The notes below the pieces were generated by a model. It was given only the letters and a program-made list of their open reading frames with translations. It searched no databases and had not been told where the DNA came from. DNA of 64,000 nucleotides from Paenibacillus sp. PL91. Its GTDB lineage: Bacteria > Bacillota > Bacilli > Paenibacillales > Paenibacillaceae. The position numbers and the translations under genes were made by a program. The stretch spans positions 124,001-188,000 of the forward strand of contig NZ_JABBYG020000004.1 in NCBI RefSeq assembly GCF_012935325.2, read 5' to 3'. Positions 42,280 through 52,201 of this stretch are shown here, piece after piece (the stretch's first letter is position 1; each line of letters starts with the position of its first letter).

Positions 42280-43815
42280 TTAAGCGTGACAAACTCTGGG
42301 CATTGGCATAGCTTCTTTACCAAGTTCAGCCCATACGTATTTTAGTAGGAGTTCTGATTTTAAACTGGCGAAATCAGGGTTATTCCACAAGTTATGAAGT
42401 TCGTTCGGATCCTCTTGCAGGTCAAAAATTTCACCGTATGTCTGGTTGTAATACACCGTAATTTTATATCTTTCATCGACGTACGTTTTTTGATGGATGG
42501 TGGTTGCCTCATGCCGGAATTCACAGATGGCATGGTCTCTTGCTTGATCTGAGATCCCGAGCCAGACTTCCTTCTGGTCTACGCCTGTCATTGCATGAGG
42601 TATAGGCAGATTCGAGAAAGACAGGAAGGTAGGGGCAAGATCGACGAGTGATTGAAATGCCGAAGAGGTTTTGCCGGCCGCAACGCGCCCCGGGTACCTC
42701 ACGATGAAAGGCAGTTTCAGCAAATCCTCATAGTGGAAGCCGCCTTTAGCTTGTAAGCCGTGCTGCCCAAAGAAATGGCCATGGTCGGTAGTGAATACGA
42801 GTAGGGTACTATCGGCCAAACCGAGCTGGTCTAATTTATCCAGAATCGAACCAATATATTTATCCATCATGCTGACCATGCCATAATACACAGCGACCAG
42901 CTTTTTCCTGTCCTCTTCCGTCAGCCTGAATTTGTTGCCGTACTCGTAGAAATGATGGGAGCGGTAACCATGAATGTCAAATCCGCTCTCTCGTAAGTTA
43001 GAGAAGTCAGGGGCCTCTTCCTGAGTCATTCGAAAATGCGGCGGATTATTATCGTGTTCACCAGGAACCATGGAGGGGATGGTAAGCTTATCGGGGTCAT
43101 ACATCAAATCCCATGGCTCAGGCACCAGGTATTCCGGATGAGGGTCAAAAAAACTGGACCACAAGAAAAAGCTGTCGTCATTCTGTTTATATTGTTCTAA
43201 TAAAGCATTGGTACGTTCGGCGATCCAGGTGTTATAGTGGTACTTCTCAGGAATTGGCCATTTGTAAGTCTGGCTTGGATCCATGGTGCCTGTCGGCGGC
43301 AAGAAATAATCTCGCCAATTAGCACATCCTTTGTCCTCCATCCATGCAGCATAGTGCTGTCCAACATGCGCTTCATTGGTGTGATTTCGTGCTAACTCGA
43401 CATGAGAGAAGCCGTAAAAAGAGTCTTTTTTCGTTTTCCAGTAATCCAAATCCTGAAGTATAGGGTACGATTCGAGCGATGGATATTTTTCTGTTGACCG
43501 TAAGGGTTGAAAATGTGCCTTACCAACCAACGCAGTTTTATACCCGGCCTGCTGGAAGTCCTCGCCAATGGTATGACGATCCTCAAGCAGTTTCGTTCCA
43601 AGCGTCCAAGCTCCATGCTGGCTTGGATACATGCCGGTAATAATGGATGCGCGGCTCGGCGTACAGGTAGGGTTGGGGCAATAAGCCCGGCTGAAAGTTG
43701 TTCCTTCATGAACCAGCCGATCCAGATTGGGAGTATGGATCTCATTGTTAAATGCGCCTATCGTATTCCAATGCTGCTGGTCGCTCGTAATCAGTAGAAT
43801 ATTTGGTGTTTTCAT
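42280..43815 (-). CDS. Type I (FGly-dependent) sulfatase, cytoplasmic
   Basis: 511 residues of the alkaline-phosphatase fold sulfatase family S1. It begins with NILLITSDQQHW (metal-binding Asp) and carries the sulfatase signature CTPSRASIITG with Cys51, the residue oxidised to formylglycine. Further metal and sulfate ligands are in TTDHGHFFGQHG and in FHYEDLLKLPFIVRYPG. There is no signal peptide, so the substrate is probably imported or small. No anaerobic or aerobic maturase gene is visible in the window. It stands alone on the minus strand, divergent from the chromate transporter genes, in a neighbourhood of glycosidases; desulfation of a sulfated sugar is plausible but unproven. Confidence 0.88.
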   Translation of the reverse strand: MKTPNILLITSDQQHWNTIGAFNNEIHTPNLDRLVHEGTTFSRAYCPNPTCTPSRASIITGMYPSQHGAWTLGTKLLEDRHTIGEDFQQAGYKTALVGKAHFQPLRSTEKYPSLESYPILQDLDYWKTKKDSFYGFSHVELARNHTNEAHVGQHYAAWMEDKGCANWRDYFLPPTGTMDPSQTYKWPIPEKYHYNTWIAERTNALLEQYKQNDDSFFLWSSFFDPHPEYLVPEPWDLMYDPDKLTIPSMVPGEHDNNPPHFRMTQEEAPDFSNLRESGFDIHGYRSHHFYEYGNKFRLTEEDRKKLVAVYYGMVSMMDKYIGSILDKLDQLGLADSTLLVFTTDHGHFFGQHGLQAKGGFHYEDLLKLPFIVRYPGRVAAGKTSSAFQSLVDLAPTFLSFSNLPIPHAMTGVDQKEVWLGISDQARDHAICEFRHEATTIHQKTYVDERYKITVYYNQTYGEIFDLQEDPNELHNLWNNPDFASLKSELLLKYVWAELGKEAMPMPRVCHA

Positions 43816-43992
43816 AGAATCATCTCCTTCCTGCTTCTCATTATAGACAATATTGGTAGGAAGAAGGATGACATAATGTGTGATCCGTATTTGTTATTTT
43901 GTAAGGTGGTTTTTAAAAAATGTTTTTATCATACTGGGATTAAGGTGTAATATTAAAGAGCGATTACAGGTTAGAAACCGCTAATTAATACA

Positions 43993-44014
43993 GGAATTAG
44001 CTTGTGTTAATTCC
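43993..44014 (+). promoter_or_regulatory. Inverted repeat upstream of the chromate transporter genes
   Basis: GGAATTA and TAATTCC form a perfect inverted repeat with an 8-nt spacer, about 60 nt before the first ChrA gene, in the divergent interval shared with the sulfatase. A regulator binding site is possible. Confidence 0.35.
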
Positions 44015-44073
44015 AAAACGGAATAAAGAAAGTTGCCATTACGAAGACAATTATAGGAAGGCGGTGTTGAGAA

Positions 44074-44694
44074 GTGGATCGTTCCCAATCTAGTCCTCCC
44101 CGGTTAATATCCTTATTTTGGAGCTTTCTGAAGCTTGCGCCTGTTTCTTTTGGCGGCGGTTATGCCACTTTTCCTGCGCTCGAACGCGAGATTGTAGCCA
44201 GCAGAAAATGGATGAACGAAGAGGATTTACAAGAAACGCTTTCTCTTGCGGCTGCAGCCCCGGGAGGAGTAGCAATCAATGCCTCTTTCTTGATCGGGTA
44301 TCGTCTTGGCGGGTTGAAGGGATCGGCCGCAGCAGCAATCGGTGCCATCTTACCAACTTGTCTCGTCGTTATCGCTCTCTTTCTTCTCTATCACAAGTTC
44401 AGTGACAACGTAAAGGTAAAAGGTGCGTTAAGAGGTATCGGTTGGGGAATTGTTGCTATGATCCTTTATACCGTTTATAGGCTGGGGAGGGTATCAATTA
44501 AGGATACACTTACGTTAACGATTGCGATAATAAGTCTTATTCTCCTCTTCTTGGATACACATCCCATATGGCTTATAGCCGGAGGCGCTGCCGCCGGCGC
44601 CGTTGCAACACATGGTAGAAACCGGAGCGTAAAAAACTCGCAGACACGCCAATCCAAGGCTGGCGTCGACAGCTCCTATATGTATTTTATTTAA
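44074..44694 (+). CDS. chrA: Chromate transporter, short-chain subunit 1
   Basis: 206 residues, one CHR domain: N-terminal FWSFLKLAPVSFGGGYATFP motif, AAAAPGGVAINASFLIGYRL, then four to six membrane helices. In this short-chain type two adjacent genes each encode one CHR domain and act as a heterodimer. The start is GTG 44074, nine nt after AGGAAGGCGG. The last 30 residues are polar and not conserved in the family. The family exports chromate or a related oxyanion; physiological role here unknown. Confidence 0.85.
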   Translation: MDRSQSSPPRLISLFWSFLKLAPVSFGGGYATFPALEREIVASRKWMNEEDLQETLSLAAAAPGGVAINASFLIGYRLGGLKGSAAAAIGAILPTCLVVIALFLLYHKFSDNVKVKGALRGIGWGIVAMILYTVYRLGRVSIKDTLTLTIAIISLILLFLDTHPIWLIAGGAAAGAVATHGRNRSVKNSQTRQSKAGVDSSYMYFI

Positions 44695-44719
44695 GTGAAT
44701 CCATTAGGGGGGTGTAATC

Positions 44720-45250
44720 ATGGTGGAGTTATTTTGGTTCTTTCTGCAAATGGGATTCGTTTCTTTTGGCGGAGGGTATGCGTTGATCCCTTTGATTGAG
44801 AAGGAGACGGAACGCCAAGTCTGGATGAGTAATGGCATGCTTGTAGACGCAATCGCTGTAGCAGGAATGTCTCCCGGTCCCATCGCCGTTAATTTGGGTT
44901 TGCTTGTCGGCTATCAAACATACGGGGCGACTGGGGCTATGGCGGGCGTGCTAGGCTTGCTGCTCCCTTCCATGCTGATGACTGCCGGAATGGTTTACTT
45001 CATCACTCGGGATCATAAAAACTACTTGAAGCGCTGCATGTATGGAGTGCAGCCTATCGTTACGGCTCTAATTCTTTTTGCCGCGTATCAACTTTGTGCG
45101 GTCCATTTATCCGCTAGCCTGTCTGCCAGTGAGCTTCTGCCCGCCTTGCTAATAGTAGGGGCATGCCTATACATGTTATTGCGTTTACGAATGCATCCCT
45201 TTGCGATTCTATTATTCTCGGGGATTAGCGGGGCGGCATTCTACGCTTAG
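44720..45250 (+). CDS. chrA: Chromate transporter, short-chain subunit 2
   Basis: 176 residues with the partner CHR domain (FFLQMGFVSFGGGYALIPLI, GMSPGPIAVNLGLLVGYQTY) and membrane helices to the end. It lies 25 nt after subunit 1 with a GGGGGGTG ribosome binding site, and the operon is closed by a strong terminator at 45285. Confidence 0.85.
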   Translation: MVELFWFFLQMGFVSFGGGYALIPLIEKETERQVWMSNGMLVDAIAVAGMSPGPIAVNLGLLVGYQTYGATGAMAGVLGLLLPSMLMTAGMVYFITRDHKNYLKRCMYGVQPIVTALILFAAYQLCAVHLSASLSASELLPALLIVGACLYMLLRLRMHPFAILLFSGISGAAFYA

Positions 45251-45284
45251 GTTAATATGTGATGCTCAAGCATATGAAATAAGA

Positions 45285-45330
45285 GAAGTCCCCGCGTAAC
45301 GGCTGCATGCTGGTTTGCGGGGACTTCTTC
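45285..45330. terminator. Bidirectional terminator between convergent ChrA and AraC genes
   Basis: GAAGTCCCCGC and GCGGGGACTTC form a perfect 11-bp stem around a 21-nt loop, followed by TTC on the plus strand and TTCTCTTATTTC on the minus strand. Confidence 0.8.
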
Positions 45331-45337
45331 GTCAAGA

Positions 45338-46243
45338 TCAGATTTCATTTGAACCGGTAAAGCCTTGGATAAATTTACGGGGAGATATCGCTTCGATTTG
45401 TTTAAAGGCTTTGCTAAATGCATAGACGCTGCCGTAGCCTACCTTCTCCGCGATGGTTGTAATCGACAGCGGCGTATAAATCATAAGATGTTTTGCTTTT
45501 TCAATTCGATAGCGCATCTGGAATTGATGCGGCGTGAGACCGTATTTTTGTTTAAACAGCCTGGAGAAATGGAAGACGCTTAGCGTGGCCGTCTTGGAAA
45601 GCTCCTCAAGCAGGATCGTTTGGTCAAATCGTTCCATGATGAATGTTGCCGCTGCGTCCAGCGATTTATGATGGACCCGGCTCCGTGACAGCTCGCTAGC
45701 TTCTAATCCTTTCATGATCAGATAAATCAGTTTTAAAACCAGTGATTTTTGCAAAATGAAAAAATCCAGATCCCGCCGTTCATAAGCATAAATGAGCTGC
45801 TGAAGCGTTTTTAGTATTTCTCCGTGGTTATCAACCCGAATGACATCCGGTATTTGCAGGACGGCTTCCAGAACGTCATCGCGAATCCAGCTTTTTTCTT
45901 GCTCGCTGCAATCGGCTAAGCTTTTGTAACTGATGGGCACCTCCTCCAGATTATCTGCGTAAAGCGCGTCGAAGTGAATATGCGGCATCCAGCATTCACC
46001 GACGGATTCCAAAAACTCATGCTCCTTGCCGGGCTTGAATAACACAATGTCCCCAGGTAGGAGGTTATGAACGGAATCGTTGATCCTTAGTGTAAGCTCC
46101 CCTTTCTCCAAGTAAAGCAGCTCATAATCGAATATAATGCGCGATTTTAATCGCATGCCGGATTCACGATGGTTCCAAGCTCTGCGAACATTGGGCGAGA
46201 GCTGCATCATCAATGTTTTCTTAGGATCGGAAAACGCTTCCAT
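45338..46243 (-). CDS. AraC family regulator of the D-arabinan locus (divergent from GH172)
   Basis: About 301 residues: N-terminal cupin-type sensor (YELLYLEKGELTLRIND, LLPGDIVLFKPGKEHEFLES, MPHIHFDALY) and a C-terminal AraC domain (ILLEELSKTATLSVFHFSRL, ITTIAEKVGYGSVYAFSKAF). The start is ATG 46243, with GGAGTG close upstream; the longer frame to 46372 would overlap the cre-like site and has a hydrophobic extension atypical of the family. Its divergent position next to the first GH172 gene makes it a candidate activator of the locus; sugar ligand unknown, D-arabinose or an oligomer is the obvious guess. Confidence 0.87.
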   Translation of the reverse strand: MEAFSDPKKTLMMQLSPNVRRAWNHRESGMRLKSRIIFDYELLYLEKGELTLRINDSVHNLLPGDIVLFKPGKEHEFLESVGECWMPHIHFDALYADNLEEVPISYKSLADCSEQEKSWIRDDVLEAVLQIPDVIRVDNHGEILKTLQQLIYAYERRDLDFFILQKSLVLKLIYLIMKGLEASELSRSRVHHKSLDAAATFIMERFDQTILLEELSKTATLSVFHFSRLFKQKYGLTPHQFQMRYRIEKAKHLMIYTPLSITTIAEKVGYGSVYAFSKAFKQIEAISPRKFIQGFTGSNEI

Positions 46244-46328
46244 TTTATCACTCCAAAATAGCAAGATAGGATAAATAATAACAAGTTGAACTAAAGAAGT
46301 TCTCAAAAAACTATGATAACATAAGCGA

Positions 46329-46342
46329 TGTAAACGATAACA
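46329..46342 (+). promoter_or_regulatory. Perfect cre-type site in the divergent AraC/GH172 promoter region
   Basis: TGTAAACGATAACA matches TGWAANCGNTNWCA at every position. It may be bound by CcpA or by the LacI-type regulator encoded at 47598. Confidence 0.65.
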
Positions 46343-46466
46343 TGATTTGAATGGCCGAATGATAGAAAGCATCTTCTATTATATTATAGCTCGGTTATTC
46401 CATCAACCGATGGTTGTCTTTCTTTATTTGAAGAGCTGTGCTTATCTGGAAAGGAGCATAAAAATC

Positions 46467-47549
46467 ATGAATACATTTAACGGTCTAGAAATGGGAATTG
46501 GCAATTTGGCTAGAGTTTCTGACGCACAGTCCCGTTCGATAAGCGCGGAAAATTTTAACGGGGAAAAGGGCAAGGGCGGAATGGCAACAGAAGGAACCGG
46601 TGCAAATTGCGCACGGGATCTAGGGATCGGCTGGAAGGTATCTCCTTCGGTGGAGATTGCGGCTGGAGCGACCTTCACCATGGCCGAAATTGACGGTCCC
46701 GGAGCGATTCAACATATATGGCTGACATGCTTTCCAACGCATTGGAGAAATATGATCCTTCGCATGTATTGGGACGAAGAGGAGCAGCCTTCCGTCGAAG
46801 TGCCGCTTGGCGACTTCTTTTGCAATGGCTGGCAGGAACGATGCGACGTAAATTCGCAGCCAATCGCCGTGAACCCGGCGGGCGGAATGAACAGCTACTG
46901 GCTGATGCCGTTCCGGAAGCATGCCAGAATTACCGTTGAGAACAAAGAGCCAGATAAGGTCGTGCTTTATTATCAGGTTGATTACACTTTGACGGCTGTC
47001 CCGGATGATATGGCTTATTTCCATGCCCAGTGGAGAAGATCCAATCCCGTGCCGTACGGCGAAGTCCATACGATACTGGACGGCGTAAACGGAAGAGGAC
47101 AATACATCGGGACGTATCTGGCCTGGCAAGTAAACAATACAGGCTGGTGGGGCGAAGGCGAAATCAAGTTTTACATGGACGGTGACAAGCAATTTCCGAC
47201 GATATGCGGAACGGGTACCGAGGATTATTTTGGCGGGGCTTGGAACTGGGAGCAGCCGATCGGGAAGTATTCCACCTATTCGACCGCGTATCTCGGGATG
47301 CATCAGCTGATCAAGCCGGACGGATTATATCGCAGCCAGCAGCGTTTCGGGATGTATCGGTGGCATATCATGGATCCGATTCGGTTCCAGAGCGATTTAA
47401 AAGTAACGATCCAGGATCTCGGCTGGCGTTCAGGAGGAAGGTATTTGCCGCAGCAAAGCGATATTGCCTCAACGGCGTTTTGGTACCAGCTTGAGCCGCA
47501 TGCTCCTTTTCCTTCCTTACCGACCAACGATGAGCGGGAAGTGATTTGA
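46467..47549 (+). CDS. GH172 (DUF2961) family glycosidase, copy 1
   Basis: About 360 residues, no signal peptide, so cytoplasmic. Family hallmarks: ATFTMAEIDGPGAIQHIW, MILRMYWDEEEQPSVEVPLG, DFFCNG, GWWGEGEIKFYMDGD and CGTGTEDYFGG; the glutamates of the GEG and TEDYF motifs are the likely catalytic pair. GH172 includes alpha-D-arabinofuranosidases and a difructose dianhydride I synthase/hydrolase. ATG 46467 is chosen because AAGGAG lies ten nt upstream; the frame extends further upstream without a ribosome binding site. It is divergent from an AraC regulator and shares its transcript direction with fucI, araB and the second GH172 gene. Expected to release D-arabinofuranose from imported oligosaccharides. 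Confidence 0.87.
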   Translation: MNTFNGLEMGIGNLARVSDAQSRSISAENFNGEKGKGGMATEGTGANCARDLGIGWKVSPSVEIAAGATFTMAEIDGPGAIQHIWLTCFPTHWRNMILRMYWDEEEQPSVEVPLGDFFCNGWQERCDVNSQPIAVNPAGGMNSYWLMPFRKHARITVENKEPDKVVLYYQVDYTLTAVPDDMAYFHAQWRRSNPVPYGEVHTILDGVNGRGQYIGTYLAWQVNNTGWWGEGEIKFYMDGDKQFPTICGTGTEDYFGGAWNWEQPIGKYSTYSTAYLGMHQLIKPDGLYRSQQRFGMYRWHIMDPIRFQSDLKVTIQDLGWRSGGRYLPQQSDIASTAFWYQLEPHAPFPSLPTNDEREVI

Positions 47550-47587
47550 CGGTTGCATGCAACCTGAAAATTCAATACAGCATGAGG

Positions 47588-47601
47588 TGAAAGCGCTTTG
47601 C
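47588..47601 (+). promoter_or_regulatory. Cre/LacI-type palindrome overlapping the LacI start codon
   Basis: TGAAAGCGCTTTGC contains the perfect palindrome AAAGCGCTTT, located between the ribosome binding site and the TTG start at 47598. Binding here by the encoded LacI-type protein would give autorepression. Confidence 0.5.
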
Positions 47602-48605
47602 TTAAAGCAACAATAAAACAAGTCGCTGCCGAAGCGGAGGTATCTACGGCAACCGTATCCCGTGTTCTGAATAGCAGTCTAAAAGTAAGCGATGAAGTGA
47701 GGCGCCGCGTCACCGAAGCAATTGCGAAGCTGCACTATGAGCCTAGCGCTATTGCAAGAAGCTTGAAGCAGGATAAAACGTTTATGATCGGCATCATCGT
47801 ACCCGACATTACAAACCCGTATTTTATGGAAATATCGAAGGGCATCGAGGATACGGTTGGGCAATGCGGATTCCAGCTGATGTTCTGCAGCTCCGATGAA
47901 AATAGGGAGAAAGAAGGAAGGCTTCTTCAGCTTCTTGGCGAGAAGCGTGTAGATGCCGTCGTCATTGCGACCGCTGGCGGCAACGGAAGAAAAATCGAGA
48001 GTATGTCTCGCTCCGGGCTTCCGGTCGTACTGATCGACCGAAGTTTGGAGGCCAGGGAGGACTTGAAGAGGCTGGATCTGATTGCTGAGAACAATGCGGA
48101 AGGTGCTTTTATGCTGACCAAGCGGCTGCTGGAGGACGGGCACACTGCGCTGGGCGTCGTGAACGGGCCATCCTCGGTAAGCACCGGGCGAGAGCGTCAT
48201 GAAGGCGTGCTGCGAGCGATGCGGGAATGGGGAATCGAACATCCGCTGCATGTGTACAATGGCGATTTCTCCGTCGAAGGAGGGATTCGTGCGGTACGAC
48301 GGTTATGGCAGGCCGATCAAAAGCCGACGGCGATCGTATCGCTTAACAACCGGATGACCTTCGGCGTCCTGCTCGAGCTTATACGAAGCGGCCTCCATAT
48401 TCCAAGCGATGTGGCCATAGCCTCCTTTGGCGAGGTTGAAGCAGGACGGCTGCTCAAAAAACCAAGGCTTTATTATATTGATCAGCAGCCGTATGACATG
48501 GGGAAGAGGACCGGGGAGCTACTGCTCAGCCGGATGAACAAGCAGGACGACGGCGTCAACCCTCATTTGGAACTATTCAGCCATCAAATCAAATGCATGC
48601 TATAA
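47598..48605 (+). CDS. LacI family transcriptional regulator
   Basis: 335 residues: N-terminal LacI helix-turn-helix (IKQVAAEAEVSTATVSRVLN) with hinge (YEPSAIARSLKQ), and a periplasmic-binding-protein-like sugar domain (IGIIVPDITNPYFMEISKGI; RVDAVVIATAGG; ALGVVNGPSSVSTGRERHEG). It starts with TTG, eight nt after GAGGTG. Placed between GH172 and fucI, it probably controls the D-arabinan genes; matching AAGCGCTT-type sites lie at 47588, 54472 and (perfect cre form) 46329. Effector probably an intermediate of the pathway. Confidence 0.9.
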   Translation: MLKATIKQVAAEAEVSTATVSRVLNSSLKVSDEVRRRVTEAIAKLHYEPSAIARSLKQDKTFMIGIIVPDITNPYFMEISKGIEDTVGQCGFQLMFCSSDENREKEGRLLQLLGEKRVDAVVIATAGGNGRKIESMSRSGLPVVLIDRSLEAREDLKRLDLIAENNAEGAFMLTKRLLEDGHTALGVVNGPSSVSTGRERHEGVLRAMREWGIEHPLHVYNGDFSVEGGIRAVRRLWQADQKPTAIVSLNNRMTFGVLLELIRSGLHIPSDVAIASFGEVEAGRLLKKPRLYYIDQQPYDMGKRTGELLLSRMNKQDDGVNPHLELFSHQIKCML

Positions 48606-48650
48606 GCATTATCCAATATTAGAGACGATTAACTAGGAGAGGTGACTTCG

Positions 48651-50444
48651 ATGTCAAACTTAAAAGCCGTAAACCGATTGCAGGGCAATTTGCCGAAAAT
48701 CGGCATCCGTCCCATTATTGACGGAAGGCGAGGCGGAATCCGCGAATCGCTGGAAGAGGTAACGATGGACATGGCGAGAGCGGCGGCAGCCTTCTTATCA
48801 GAAAATCTGATGCATAGCTGCGGCGTGCCAGTTGAATGCGTCATTGCAGATACTTGCATCGGAGGAGTGGCCGAAGCGGCCCGCGCAGAGCAAAAGTTTG
48901 CTACCGCAGGCGTCGGGCTGACGATTTCGGTTACGCCGTCTTGGTGCTACCCGACAGAAACGATGGATACCGATCCGACGAGGCCAAAAGCGATTTGGGG
49001 CTTTAACGGAACCGAAAGACCGGGAGCAGTCTATTTGGCCGCAGCGCTTTCCGCGCACAACCAAAAAGGGCTTCCCGCATTCAGCATCTACGGACGCGAC
49101 GTGCAGGATATTGGCGACACGACCATAACGCCGGACGTTCAGGAGAAGCTGCTGCAGTTCGCGCGGGCAGGGCTGGCCGTTGCAACAATGCGAGGGAAAT
49201 CCTATTTATCGATGGGCTCTGTCTCGATGGGCATCGCGGGCTGTATCGTGGATGAGTCATTCTTCCAGAAATATTTAGGCATTCGCAACGAGTATGTCGA
49301 TATGACGGAGTTTGTAAGACGGATGGAGCTTGGTATTTACGATCGCGAGGAATTTGAGCTGGCTTTGGCGTGGACGAAGCAGAATTGCAAAGAAGGAATC
49401 GATGTGAAACCGGAGCATCTGAAACGGACGGCCGAGCAGAAGGAGAACGACTGGGAAACTGTTGTTAAAATGGCGCTGATCGCACGCGATTTGATGATCG
49501 GCAATCCGAAGCTCGATGAGCTCGGATACGGTGAAGAGGCGCTCGGGCATAATGCTATCGCAGCAGGCTTTCAGGGGCAGCGGGCTTGGACGGATTACTT
49601 CCCAACCGGCGATTTCATGGAAGCGATGCTTTCTTCTTCCTTCGACTGGAATGGGATCCGCGAACCGTTTATGCTGGCGACGGAGAACGATACCCTTAAT
49701 GGCATTACGATGCTGTTTGGCCATTTACTTACGAATGCTGCACAGATTTTCGCTGATGTTCGCACGTATTGGAGCCCGGATGCGGTCAAGCGCGTGACGG
49801 GCCATGAATTGACGGGCAGAGCGGCGAACGGCATCATCCATTTGATTAATTCCGGTCCGGCGGCGCTTGACGGCACTGGTCGCCAAACCCGAAACGGCGA
49901 GCCGGTCATGAAGCCATTCTGGGAAATTACGGAGGATGAAGTGAAGAACTGCTTGGATGCTACGGAGTGGTGCCCGGCGGTAGACTTTTTCCGCGGCGGC
50001 GGTTACTCAACCGATTTCACGACTTCTGCCGGAATGCCGGTGACGATGGCTCGCATTAACCTGATCGCCGGACTTGGTCCCGTGCTTCAGCTGGCCGAAG
50101 GCTATACGGTCGAGCTGCCGGATGAAGTGCACGATGCGCTTGACGAACGCAGCAATCAAACTTGGCCGACTACCTGGTTTGCACCGAACTTGACGGGCGA
50201 GGGTTTGTTCAAGGATGTATACACGGTTATGAACAAATGGGGCTCGAATCACGGTGCTGTGAGCTACGGCCACATCGGCGGCGATCTGATTACACTTGCT
50301 TCGATGCTTCGTATTCCGGTCTCCATGCATAACGTTCCAGAAGATAGAGTGTTTAGACCCAGCGCATGGGCAGCCTTTGGCGAAATGGAGCCGGTCGGCG
50401 CTGATTACCGGGCTTGCCAAAACTTTGGACCGCTTTATAGATAG
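48651..50444 (+). CDS. fucI: L-fucose isomerase / D-arabinose isomerase
   Basis: 597 residues, essentially the length of E. coli FucI (591) and highly similar throughout. Metal and catalytic residues are present: Glu in ATENDTLNG (about 345), Asp 24 residues later in FADVRTYW, and His in [10 protein letters not shown] near the C-terminus; [15 protein letters not shown] and [12 protein letters not shown] are typical. The enzyme is Mn-dependent, interconverts L-fucose/L-fuculose and also D-arabinose/D-ribulose. The ATG at 48651 follows AGGAGAGGTG; the GTG at 48642 is part of that site. With a ribulokinase next and no fuculokinase or fuculose-phosphate aldolase around, the D-arabinose reaction fits best. 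Confidence 0.92.
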   Translation: MSNLKAVNRLQGNLPKIGIRPIIDGRRGGIRESLEEVTMDMARAAAAFLSENLMHSCGVPVECVIADTCIGGVAEAARAEQKFATAGVGLTISVTPSWCYPTETMDTDPTRPKAIWGFNGTERPGAVYLAAALSAHNQKGLPAFSIYGRDVQDIGDTTITPDVQEKLLQFARAGLAVATMRGKSYLSMGSVSMGIAGCIVDESFFQKYLGIRNEYVDMTEFVRRMELGIYDREEFELALAWTKQNCKEGIDVKPEHLKRTAEQKENDWETVVKMALIARDLMIGNPKLDELGYGEEALGHNAIAAGFQGQRAWTDYFPTGDFMEAMLSSSFDWNGIREPFMLATENDTLNGITMLFGHLLTNAAQIFADVRTYWSPDAVKRVTGHELTGRAANGIIHLINSGPAALDGTGRQTRNGEPVMKPFWEITEDEVKNCLDATEWCPAVDFFRGGGYSTDFTTSAGMPVTMARINLIAGLGPVLQLAEGYTVELPDEVHDALDERSNQTWPTTWFAPNLTGEGLFKDVYTVMNKWGSNHGAVSYGHIGGDLITLASMLRIPVSMHNVPEDRVFRPSAWAAFGEMEPVGADYRACQNFGPLYR

Positions 50445-50463
50445 CAGAAAGGGATGATAATCT

Positions 50464-52131
50464 ATGTGTGCCAAATATGCAATCGGCGTCGATTACGGCA
50501 CCGAATCGGGAAGGGCAATGCTTGTGGACGTGGCTGACGGCAGGGAAATCGCAGCGCATGTTACGCCCTATCCGCATGGCGTGATGGATGAAAAACTTCC
50601 TGACGGAACCTTGCTGGGCCCTGATTGGGCGCTGCAGCATCCGGAAGATTACATGGAAGTGCTCAGACGCTCCGTACCCGAGGTGCTGCGCGAGGCGGGG
50701 ATTAATCCCGAGGATGTCATCGGAATCGGAATCGACTTTACGGCTTGTACGATGATGCCTCTCGATGAGCAAGGCTTGCCGCTTTGCCTAAAGCCGGAAT
50801 GGAGCGGCAATCCGCACAGCTGGGTGAAGCTCTGGAAGCATCATGCGGCTCAGCAGGAAGCAAGCCGCTTGAACACGATCGCGGAGGAACGCGGGGAAAA
50901 TTTTCTTCCTCGTTACGGGGGCAAGCTCTCATCGGAATGGATGATCGCCAAAGTATGGCAAATCTTAAATGAAGCGCCGGAGGTTTACGAGCAAACGAAT
51001 CTTTTCATGGAAGCGGCGGACTTTGTCGTGATGCAAATGACGGGCAGCCTCGTAAGGAATAGCTGCACGGCAGGATACAAAGCCGTATGGCATAAGGAGC
51101 AGGGTTATCCGTCGAACGATTTTTTCGCAGCGCTGGATCCAAGGCTTGAGACGCTGACCGAGACGAAGCTTCGCGGCCAGATCGCCGCTCTGGGCTCAAA
51201 AGCGGGCGAGCTGAATGCCGAATTAGCAGAGGCGATGGGCTTATACCCCGGCATAGCGGTTGCGGTAGGCAATGTCGATGCGCATGCGGCTGTGCCTGCG
51301 GTAGGCGTCGTAACGCCTGGCAAATTGGTTATGGCGATGGGTACTTCCATCTGTCACCTGCTGCTAAGCGACAAAGAAGTTAACGTTGAAGGTATATGCG
51401 GCGTTGTAGAAGACGGCATCGTGGCAGGCTATTACGGCTATGAAGCCGGTCAATCCGCGGTGGGCGATATATTCGCTTGGTATGTGGATGAGGCAGTGCC
51501 TGCGTATGTGCGGCATGCCGCGCAGGATGAGGAAATAGGCGTTCATCAATGGCTGGAGCGCAGGGCAGCCGCATACAATCCGGGAGAAACGGGACTGCTC
51601 GCTCTGGATTGGTGGAACGGCAACCGTTCGGTGCTCGTCGATGCAGATCTGTCAGGCTTGCTCGTCGGTCTAACGCTGCAGACGAAGCCGGAAGAAATCT
51701 ACAGGGCGCTGCTCGAATCGACCGCTTTCGGAACGAGACGGATCATTGAAGCGTTCCATCAGAACGGCGTCGAGGTTAATGAGTTATATGCCTGCGGAGG
51801 ACTGCCGCAGCGAAATCGGCTGCTCATGCAAATTTATGCGGACGTAACCGGCCGAGAAATTAAAATTGCGGATTCAACGCAAACGGCAGCGCTTGGCGCA
51901 GCCATGTTCGCGGCGGTAGCAGCGGGAGCCGAGGCCGGTGGTTATGCGACTATCGTCGATGCAGCGGAAAAAATGGCGCGGGTAAGAGAAGAAACATTCA
52001 AGCCGATTCCTGAGCATGCTGCCGTATATGAGGAACTTTATCAGGGATACCTCAGGCTGCATGATTATTTCGGCCGGGGCGGAAACGACGTTATGAAGTT
52101 GCTGAAGACTATGAAACGCAGCTCCATCTAA
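50464..52131 (+). CDS. araB: Ribulokinase (AraB type)
   Basis: 555 residues, FGGY carbohydrate kinase family: N-terminal [31 protein letters not shown], phosphate-binding [28 protein letters not shown], and [15 protein letters not shown] near the C-terminus, with [15 protein letters not shown]. These are the AraB landmarks. AraB enzymes phosphorylate L- and D-ribulose. The gene is 20 nt behind fucI and no araA or araD is nearby, so conversion of D-ribulose to D-ribulose 5-phosphate is the likely job, feeding the pentose phosphate pathway directly. Confidence 0.9.
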   Translation: MCAKYAIGVDYGTESGRAMLVDVADGREIAAHVTPYPHGVMDEKLPDGTLLGPDWALQHPEDYMEVLRRSVPEVLREAGINPEDVIGIGIDFTACTMMPLDEQGLPLCLKPEWSGNPHSWVKLWKHHAAQQEASRLNTIAEERGENFLPRYGGKLSSEWMIAKVWQILNEAPEVYEQTNLFMEAADFVVMQMTGSLVRNSCTAGYKAVWHKEQGYPSNDFFAALDPRLETLTETKLRGQIAALGSKAGELNAELAEAMGLYPGIAVAVGNVDAHAAVPAVGVVTPGKLVMAMGTSICHLLLSDKEVNVEGICGVVEDGIVAGYYGYEAGQSAVGDIFAWYVDEAVPAYVRHAAQDEEIGVHQWLERRAAAYNPGETGLLALDWWNGNRSVLVDADLSGLLVGLTLQTKPEEIYRALLESTAFGTRRIIEAFHQNGVEVNELYACGGLPQRNRLLMQIYADVTGREIKIADSTQTAALGAAMFAAVAAGAEAGGYATIVDAAEKMARVREETFKPIPEHAAVYEELYQGYLRLHDYFGRGGNDVMKLLKTMKRSSI

Positions 52132-52201
52132 GCTTTCAGCGTTTTATCATGCAAAATGTGCAATCGATCTCACAATTCATCGCAGAAAAGGTGGTACATC
52201 A

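Noticed and set aside
48651..52131. An L-fucose catabolic operon
   Set aside because: No fuculokinase or fuculose-phosphate aldolase, and the kinase is of AraB type; the D-arabinose interpretation explains more of the neighbours. The isomerase may still accept L-fucose.
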